Below, piece by piece: positions 58,438 to 64,000 of a stretch of DNA of 64,000 nucleotides. Every line of letters starts with the position of its first letter. Position 1 is the first letter of the stretch. The DNA comes from Nocardiopsis_B sediminis (GTDB lineage: Bacteria > Actinomycetota > Actinomycetes > Streptosporangiales > Streptosporangiaceae). Where the stretch lies: the NCBI RefSeq assembly GCF_042650565.1, contig NZ_JBHSBH010000008.1:310001-374000 (forward strand), written 5' to 3'. A program made the translations under genes and the position numbers. The notes beneath the pieces are model-generated. The model was given only the letters and a program-made list of their open reading frames with translations, had not been told where the DNA came from and ran no database searches.

Positions 58438-59145
58438 ATGCGGCCAGAAAACAGCCAGGACGGCCAGAAGGGCAAGGAGCGCACCTTCATCGAGAAGGCG
58501 CGCCGTGCCCAGATCATCGGCGCGGCGGTGCAGACGATCGACGAACTGGGCTACGGCCAGGCGTCGCTCGCCCAGATCGCCAAGCGCGCCGGGATCAGCA
58601 AAGGCGTGATCTCCTACCACTTCACCGGCAAGGACGAGCTGATGGAACAGCTCGTCGAGCACGTCTACACCGCGATCATCGAAGCCATAGTGCCGCAGAT
58701 CCTCGCCCAGGAGGACCTGCGCGAAGCGCTGCGCACCCACATCCTGGCCGTCGCGGAGTACATGCGGGAACACCCCGCCGAGCTCAACGCCCTCGGGGAG
58801 GTCTTCGGCAACTTCCGCACGGCCGACGGCAGCCTCCGCTACGGGCCGCACACATCGGTGGACCTCTACGAGGGCCTGGAGCAGATGTACCGCGCCGGCC
58901 AGAAGGCGGGGGTGTTCCGTCCCTTCGACACCCGGGTCATGGCCGTCACCGTGCAGGCGTCGATCGACGCCATGTTCGCCTACTGGAACCTCTTCCCCGA
59001 CACCGACCTGATGGCGCACGCCCGCGAACTGGCCGACATCTTCGACCACGCGACCCGGGCCGAACCCGGGGCCGGCGCGGACGGCGCCGGACCCGCGGCC
59101 GCCGAGCAGGGGCCTGAGGCCGCGGACGCCGCCCGCCGACCGTGA
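58438..59145 (+). CDS. TetR-family regulator
   Basis: 235 aa, ATG 58438. HTH: RAQIIGAAVQTIDELGYGQASLAQIAKRAGISKGVISYHFTGKDELMEQ. The ligand domain (~70-200) is of unknown specificity. The C-terminal ~30 residues are Ala/Gly/Asp-rich. Its position after the beta-lactamase-fold gene is not coupling; 104 bp separate them. The target could be the acyltransferase gene or something outside the window. Confidence 0.9.
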   Translation: MRPENSQDGQKGKERTFIEKARRAQIIGAAVQTIDELGYGQASLAQIAKRAGISKGVISYHFTGKDELMEQLVEHVYTAIIEAIVPQILAQEDLREALRTHILAVAEYMREHPAELNALGEVFGNFRTADGSLRYGPHTSVDLYEGLEQMYRAGQKAGVFRPFDTRVMAVTVQASIDAMFAYWNLFPDTDLMAHARELADIFDHATRAEPGAGADGAGPAAAEQGPEAADAARRP

Positions 59146-59212
59146 CGCCCGCTCCACGCCGGGCGGGCACGCGGAAGGGCGGCGGCGCGAACGGCGGCGA
59201 GCGCCGGTCCGC

Positions 59213-60670
59213 TCACGCTCCGAGGCCGGAGAAGGCGCGGCGGAGCCGCTGCACCCCCTCGGCGATCTCGGCGGGGCCCGAGGTCTCACCGAAGCTGAGC
59301 CGCAGGTGCGGGCCGGGCGGTTCGGCGGGGAAGTAGGAGTGACCCGGGGCGACCGCCACCCCCGCGCGCAGCGCCGCCGCGGCCAGCGCCGGCTCCTCCA
59401 CGGAGTCGGGCAGCCGCAGCCACAGGTGGAAGCCGCCCGCGGGCAGGTGCGGCGCGGGCAGCCGCGGGAACGCCTCCAGCAGCGCCCCGGCCATGGCGGT
59501 CCGCCGCTCGCGCAGCCCGGCGGCGACGGCGCGCAGATGGCGCCCCCACGCGGGCGAGCCCACCAGCTCCAGCGCCGCCTCCTGCAACGGGCGCGGCACG
59601 AAGAAGCTGTCGACGACCTGGATCGCCCGCAGCCGGCGCAGCACCGGCCCCCGGGCGGCGATCGCGCCCACGCGCAGGCTGGGCGAGGTGGCCTTGGTCA
59701 GCGAGCGGACGTGCACGACGGTGCCGTCGGGATCGTCCGCGGCCAGCGGGGGCGGCAGGGCGCCGGCGTCGGCGTGGCCGAGGTGGCGCGCGAAGTCGTC
59801 CTCCACCACGAACGCCCCCGCCGCGCGGGCGATGCGCAGTACCTCGCCGTGGCGTTCCGGTGCGAGCACGGCCCCGGTGGGGTTCTGGAACAGCGGCTGG
59901 CACAGCAGGACCCGCGCGCCGGTGGCGGCCAGCGCCTCCTCCAGCAGGCCGGGGCGGATCCCGTCGGTGTCGACCGGGACGGGGACGGGGCGCATCCCGG
60001 ATGCGCGGGCGATGGCCAGGATGCCGGGGTAGGTGGGCGACTCGACCAGAACGGGCGCCCCCGGCGGGGCCAGGGCGCGCAGTGCGGCGGTGAGCGCGCT
60101 CTGCCCGCCCGCGGTGATGAGCACGTCGGCGGCGTCGATCGCCCCTCCCGGGCCGCCGATCTCGCGCGCGAACCAGCCGCGCAGCTCGCCCACGCCGTCC
60201 ACGGGCGGGCGCTCCCACGCCCCGGGCCGCCGCCCGGCGCGGGCCAGCGCGGCGGCCATCGCGCGTTCGGGCTGGAGGGAGGTGTGCAGGTAGCCGCCGT
60301 TGAACGCGATGACGCCGGAGGCGGGGGCGGCGAGCGTGGCCAGAACGCCCGTTGCGTCCACGGCCCGGGGGACCGGTTCGCCGGAGGCGGCGGCCGAATC
60401 CGCGCTCAGGGCGACCTGCTGCCAGGAGGTGTCGCCCGCCCGGCCCGCACCGGCAGGGGCCGTGCCGCCGCGGAAGGCGCCGGATCCGGGGCGGGTGACG
60501 ACCAGGCCCTCGGCGGCCAGCGCCGCGATGGCCCGCGACACGGTCACCGGGCTCACGCCGTGCCGGTCCACCAGTGCGCGGCTGGACGGCAGCTTCGCCC
60601 CCGGAGAGTAGCGGTCGAACTCACTTCGCAGGACATCCGTGAGATCACGGACACTGCTACGCTGATTCAT
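59213..60670 (-). CDS. MocR-type GntR/aminotransferase regulator
   Basis: 485 aa, ATG 60670. GntR winged helix (1-70, YSPGAKLPSSRALVDRHGVSPVTVSRAIAALAAEGLVV) fused to a class I aminotransferase-like domain (~110-470). The PLP lysine lies in VRSLTKATSPSLRVG and the Asp/Tyr site around LLCQPLFQNPTGAV. MocR proteins use PLP and an amine ligand to control a divergent transporter or biosynthetic gene. The divergent EamA permease starts at the overlapping ATG. Confidence 0.9.
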   Translation of the reverse strand: MNQRSSVRDLTDVLRSEFDRYSPGAKLPSSRALVDRHGVSPVTVSRAIAALAAEGLVVTRPGSGAFRGGTAPAGAGRAGDTSWQQVALSADSAAASGEPVPRAVDATGVLATLAAPASGVIAFNGGYLHTSLQPERAMAAALARAGRRPGAWERPPVDGVGELRGWFAREIGGPGGAIDAADVLITAGGQSALTAALRALAPPGAPVLVESPTYPGILAIARASGMRPVPVPVDTDGIRPGLLEEALAATGARVLLCQPLFQNPTGAVLAPERHGEVLRIARAAGAFVVEDDFARHLGHADAGALPPPLAADDPDGTVVHVRSLTKATSPSLRVGAIAARGPVLRRLRAIQVVDSFFVPRPLQEAALELVGSPAWGRHLRAVAAGLRERRTAMAGALLEAFPRLPAPHLPAGGFHLWLRLPDSVEEPALAAAALRAGVAVAPGHSYFPAEPPGPHLRLSFGETSGPAEIAEGVQRLRRAFSGLGA

Positions 60671-60696
60671 GAGAGTCCATGATAGCGCTACCGCCC
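60655..60696. promoter_or_regulatory. Overlapping start codons, dyad and leaderless promoters
   Basis: The minus start CAT (60668-60670) and plus start ATG (60669-60671) share two bases. TCATG-AGAGTC-CATGA (60667-60682) is a perfect dyad with imperfect outer CTACGC/GCGCTA arms. -10-like TACGCT (60657-60662) lies 6 bp before the plus ATG. TATCAT (minus, 60684-60679) lies 8 bp before the minus ATG. Both mRNAs may lack leaders. No ribosome site is present for either gene. Confidence 0.65.
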
Positions 60697-61565
60697 CGGC
60701 GTGGGTAGCGGCATCCAACGGAACCCTGCTCGCCGCCCTCGGGGTCCTCGCGTTCTCCTTCACCTTCCCGGCGACCTCGTGGGGCCTGGAGGGCTTCGGG
60801 CCCTGGAGCGTCGCCGCCGTCCGCTGCGGGCTGGCCGCCGTCATCGCCGGCGCCTGCCTGGCGGTGGGGCGCGTTCCGGTCCCCGCCCGCGCGCACTGGC
60901 CGGGGATCGCGGCGGTGGCCGGCGGCGTCGTCATCGGCTTCCCCTTCCTGAGCACGCTCGCCGTCCAGGCGTCCTCGACCTCCCACTCCGCCGTCATCGT
61001 CGGCCTGCTGCCGCTGACCACCGCCATGGTCTCGGCGCTGCGCACCGGCGCCCGCCCCTCTCACGTGTTCTGGGCGGCGGCCGCCTGCGGGGCCGCCTCG
61101 GTGGTCGCGTTCGCGGTCGTCAGCAGCGGGGGAGCCCCCGGCGCCGCCGACCTCTACCTCGCCGCGGCACTGGTGGCGGCCGCGATCGGCTACGCCGAGG
61201 GCGGCCGGCTGGCGGCGTCCATTCCGGGGTGGCAGGTGATCGCCTGGGGGCTGGTCGCCGCGGCCCCGCTCAGCATCCCGCTGTCGGTGCTGGCCCTGGC
61301 CGCCGAGCCGGTCGACGCCGGGCCCCGTGCGCTGGCGGGCATGGCCGTCTTGGGCGTGGTCTCGCAGTTCGGCGCGTTCGTCGCCTGGTACCGCGGGATG
61401 GGCGCGATCGGCGTCGCCCGCGCCAGCCAGCTCCAGCTCGCTCAGCCCCTCCTCACCCTGCTGTGGGCGGTCCTCCTCGTCGGCGAAGAGCCGACGTGGG
61501 CCGCGTTGCTGGCCGCCGTGGCCGTCCTGATCTGCATCGCCGTCACCCAACGCGCCCGGGCCTGA
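60669..61565 (+). CDS. EamA/DMT-family transporter
   Basis: 298 aa, ATG 60669. Ten TM helices in two EamA repeats (LLAALGVLAFSFTFPATSWGL, GPWSVAAVRCGLAAVIAGA; then GMAVLGVVSQFGAFVAWYRGMG and ASQLQLAQPLLTLLWAVLLVGE). Exporters of this type move amino acids or metabolites. Divergent from the MocR gene, which is the expected regulator. Confidence 0.9.
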   Translation: MRVHDSATAPAWVAASNGTLLAALGVLAFSFTFPATSWGLEGFGPWSVAAVRCGLAAVIAGACLAVGRVPVPARAHWPGIAAVAGGVVIGFPFLSTLAVQASSTSHSAVIVGLLPLTTAMVSALRTGARPSHVFWAAAACGAASVVAFAVVSSGGAPGAADLYLAAALVAAAIGYAEGGRLAASIPGWQVIAWGLVAAAPLSIPLSVLALAAEPVDAGPRALAGMAVLGVVSQFGAFVAWYRGMGAIGVARASQLQLAQPLLTLLWAVLLVGEEPTWAALLAAVAVLICIAVTQRARA

Positions 61566-61902
61566 CCCGCGAGCGGTCGGCCGCGCCCCCGCACCGGGGC
61601 GGGGGCGGCGCTGCGCCCGTTCCCCGCGGGGTCCGCATGGGGGCGCCCGGGGGTGATCCGGGTCTCGCCGGCCCGCCCGCCGCGGCTGGGCCGCGAGGCG
61701 GGATCGCCGTCCCCGAAGGGGTCCGCGCCTTCCCCGGGGCGGAGTCAGGGTGCTCCCCGGTGGCCGTTCCGGGACATCCCGGATGGATTTCCGTCTGTTC
61801 GTGCTAGATTCTGGCCAAGCGGTCAAAAAATCAGTCGGGCGTCCTGAATGCGGCGCGCCATGTCCGACGGCCACCCCTCGGGACCGCACAGGAGACCACA
61901 CC
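61566..61902. other. Intergenic region upstream of acyltransferase
   Basis: About 337 bp. It contains a promoter-like TAGATT element (61805-61810) and the AT-rich stretch TCAAAAAATCAG, unlike the surrounding GC. No coding frame or RNA is supported. Confidence 0.5.
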
Positions 61903-63120
61903 ATGAGCGAACAGACGACCACCCCGCCCCTCGGGCAGCAGGAGGGGCGCCCCGCCCCGCCCGCTTCCCCTTCCCCCGCTCCGCGGCCGACCGCCCGGCG
62001 GCTCGCCTACATCGACAACCTGCGGATCGTGCTGACGGTCCTGGTGGTCCTGCACCACGTCGGCGTCACCTACGGCAACATCCCGGTGTGGTACTTCACC
62101 GAGCCCGCCCAAGACCCCTCCGGCCTGGCGCTGGACCTCCTGGTCGTTTTCAACCAGGCGTTCTTCATGGGGTTCTTCTTCCTCATCTCCGGCTACTTCG
62201 TGCCCGCCTCCTACGACCGCAAGGGGCCTCGTGCGTTCCTGCGCGGCCGGCTGGTCCGGCTGGGCATCCCGCTCCTGCTCTTCACGCTCCTGCTCCGGCC
62301 CTTGATCAACCAGGAGCAGTTCGCGGTCTGGGCCGCGGGCGCCGCCGAGCAGGGCGACACCCTGCCCTACTGGGTCTTCTACCTGATCAGCTGGGATCCG
62401 GGCCCGATGTGGTTCGTCGAGGTCCTGCTCGTCTTCTGCCTCGGCTACATGCTGCTCCGACGCATCCGCGGAACCGCGACCTCCGACGCCCCCGCCCGGC
62501 AGGCCGGGCCCCGGGTCCCGCATCCCGTGCCGCTGCTCACCGGCACGCTCGCCGTCGTCGGGTTCACCGCGGGGCTCATCGCGCTGACCTACGTCTGGCG
62601 CCTCCTGGTGCCGACGGGCAGCTACTGGCCCTTCGTCGGCCTGCCCACGCCCTATTTCCTGCCGCAGTACGTCCTGTTGTTCATCGTCGGCGCTCTCGCG
62701 TTCCGCCACGGATGGGCGGACCGCCTGCCGCGCGGCGCCGGATGGGCCGGACTGGCGGTGGCGCTGATCGGCGCCGCCGGCCACCTTTCCTCGCTCGACG
62801 GAACCGCGGCCACGGGCCTCCGGGCGCTGGCCGGCGCGGCCTGGGAGAACGTCTTCGCCGTCGGGATCATCATCGCCCTGACCGTCCTGTTCCGCGAGGT
62901 CTTCAACGGCCAGGGGCGGTTCGGCCGGTTCCTCTCCGACCAGGCGTTCGGCGTCTACTTCCTGCACCCGCTGGTCCTGGTCGGGCTGGGCCACGCCCTC
63001 AGCGGCTGGGAGGCGGTCGCCGTGGTGAAGTTCGCGGTCATGGCCGCCCTCGCCCTCCCGCTGTGCTGGGGAGCGGCCTGGCTGCTGCGGTCGGTGCCGG
63101 GCGCACGCAAGGTGTTCTGA
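61903..63120 (+). CDS. Acyltransferase-3 family membrane protein
   Basis: 405 aa, ATG 61903 with GGAG upstream. About ten TM helices. Start YIDNLRIVLTVLVVLHHVGVTYG with the catalytic His (HHVG), and the second HH-like region NQAFFMGFFFLISGYFVPAS. The C-terminal GVYFLHPLVLVGLG is typical of the family. It O-acylates an extracytoplasmic glycan or small molecule using acyl-CoA from inside. The N-terminal 40 residues are Pro-rich. Confidence 0.92.
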   Translation: MSEQTTTPPLGQQEGRPAPPASPSPAPRPTARRLAYIDNLRIVLTVLVVLHHVGVTYGNIPVWYFTEPAQDPSGLALDLLVVFNQAFFMGFFFLISGYFVPASYDRKGPRAFLRGRLVRLGIPLLLFTLLLRPLINQEQFAVWAAGAAEQGDTLPYWVFYLISWDPGPMWFVEVLLVFCLGYMLLRRIRGTATSDAPARQAGPRVPHPVPLLTGTLAVVGFTAGLIALTYVWRLLVPTGSYWPFVGLPTPYFLPQYVLLFIVGALAFRHGWADRLPRGAGWAGLAVALIGAAGHLSSLDGTAATGLRALAGAAWENVFAVGIIIALTVLFREVFNGQGRFGRFLSDQAFGVYFLHPLVLVGLGHALSGWEAVAVVKFAVMAALALPLCWGAAWLLRSVPGARKVF

Positions 63121-63162
63121 CCCGGGCGGCGCCGGACGGCCGGGCCGCGGTCGAGGTCGAGG

Positions 63163-64000
63163 TCAGCGGGACAGAACGGCGACGTGGCCGTTCTCCAGCG
63201 CGGCCCAGACCCGGCCCTCGGCGTCGACGGTGATGCCGTGCGGCTCCGACGACGCGTCGGGGAGCGGGAACTCGGCGATCCGCCCCTCGGAGGTGATGTG
63301 TCCGATGCGCCCGGTGCCCCACTCGGTGAACCAGCACGTACCGTCGTCCGCCGCGGTGATCGCGTGCGGGCGGCAGGCCGGGTCCGGCAGCGGGTACTCG
63401 GTGACCGCCCCGCCCGGGGCGATGCGGGCGACGGCGCCCGTGCCGATCAGCACCGCCCACAGCGCGTCCGGTGTCGCGCACAGCCCTACCGGCGCGGAGC
63501 CCTTCGTCGGCAGCGGGACGGTGGTGACCTCCCCGCCCGTCGTGATGCGGCCGACGGCGTCGGCCTGGTTCAGCGTGAACCACAGCGCGCCGTCCGGCCC
63601 GGTCGTGATCATCGATGGCGCGCCGTCGGCGACGGGCAGGTCGAACCCGGTGACCGAGCCTGCGGTGTCGATCCGGCCGATCCGGTCGGCGCTCATCTGG
63701 GTGAACCAGAGGGCACCGTCGGGGCCGGTGCAGATGCCGAACGGCGCCGCCCCCATGTCCGGCAACGGGAAGGTCGTGACGTCCCCGCCGGTGGTGATGC
63801 GGGCGATGGCGCCGACCTGGTTGAGGGTGCACCACAGGGCACCGTCCGGCCCCGCCGTGATCACCGTGGGACGCCCGTAGGGGAACCCCAGGTCGTGGAC
63901 TGTCACCGAGCCCTCAACGGTCACCCGCGCGACGGCGCCGGCCTGGGCCAGGGTCGTCCACATTGCGCCGTCGGGCCCCGCGGCGATCCCGTAGGGGCCG
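63163..64000 (-). CDS. vgb: Virginiamycin B lyase-like (Vgb) beta-propeller, truncated at window edge
   Basis: At least 279 aa; the frame stays open to base 64000, so the N-terminus is missing. Propeller repeats of the form ITAGPDGALWCTLNQVGAIARI are repeated six or more times (sequence FGICTGPDGALWFTQ and so on). Vgb opens the virginiamycin B ring by elimination at an ester. His and Glu positions such as PHGITVDAEGRVW fit the active-site blade, but I cannot confirm all residues. Many Vgb homologues have unknown substrates. Confidence 0.85.
   Translation of the reverse strand, partial: GPYGIAAGPDGAMWTTLAQAGAVARVTVEGSVTVHDLGFPYGRPTVITAGPDGALWCTLNQVGAIARITTGGDVTTFPLPDMGAAPFGICTGPDGALWFTQMSADRIGRIDTAGSVTGFDLPVADGAPSMITTGPDGALWFTLNQADAVGRITTGGEVTTVPLPTKGSAPVGLCATPDALWAVLIGTGAVARIAPGGAVTEYPLPDPACRPHAITAADDGTCWFTEWGTGRIGHITSEGRIAEFPLPDASSEPHGITVDAEGRVWAALENGHVAVLSR

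Overview
The window is high-GC actinomycete DNA. The evidence is pervasive G/C third positions, GTG starts, 4-nt gene overlaps, and actinomycete hallmark families: SARP regulators, GAF-ANTAR proteins, DUF1876, deazaflavin (F420) reductase, alditol oxidase, and Zn-free ribosomal paralogues under a Zur-like box. A filamentous actinobacterium of the Streptomyces/Nocardiopsis kind fits; the genus cannot be fixed from sequence alone. A run of Ns at 21608-21634 shows that this is a scaffolded draft. No rRNA, tRNA, CRISPR array or prophage was seen.

Region 1 (1-6400) is the most unusual part. The end of one STAND/TPR protein is followed, on the minus strand, by a SARP-NB-ARC-TPR regulator, a 39-residue peptide gene with an excellent ribosome site, a GT-B-like protein and a coupled unknown gene. 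Three exact CGTGCA repeats at 11-bp spacing, the layout SARP proteins recognise, lie upstream of the GT-B-like gene. A hairpin terminator separates it from the peptide gene. This looks like a small regulator/peptide/enzyme locus, either a RiPP or a peptide signal, that I cannot assign to a described class.

Region 2 (6700-30700) is mostly housekeeping and stress functions. It holds a flippase-like membrane protein with a dead kinase domain, a DUF4132 remnant, a MOSC protein, a Zur-type rpmG-rpmE2-rpmF cluster, ohrR-ohr, two SAM methyltransferases, an EamA exporter, a VOC protein, a pair of CNNM/CorC-type CBS membrane proteins, SpoU and RsmC-type methyltransferases, an SDR with a divergent palindrome, an APC permease, Nudix and HAD hydrolases, a MoxR-DUF58-VWA operon and a membrane-anchored kinase-lobe protein.

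Region 3 (30750-32390) is a solo-TnpB IS200/IS605-type element. Removing it restores a 37-codon reading frame exactly.

Region 4 (32400-41630) holds pterin dehydratase, an acyl-CoA synthetase, an acyltransferase, the complete urea ABC transporter urtABCDE behind four GlnR-like half-sites, a mini zinc-finger protein and a hemerythrin. Region 5 (41650-47300) is a probable SDR-F420 reductase-paoABC aldehyde oxidoreductase operon. Its divergent TetR gene is reduced to the first ~24 codons while the operator dyads remain.

Region 6 (47300-64000) carries alditol oxidase, a phosphotransferase, RNase Z, an ArsR regulator, an orphan type II thioesterase, two VOC proteins, a TetR with an internal 36-bp duplication, a STAS protein, two GAF-ANTAR proteins and SRAP. 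It ends with a class A beta-lactamase-fold protein lacking the catalytic Ser/Lys, another TetR, a MocR/EamA pair whose start codons overlap head to head, an acyltransferase-3 protein and the start-truncated virginiamycin B lyase.
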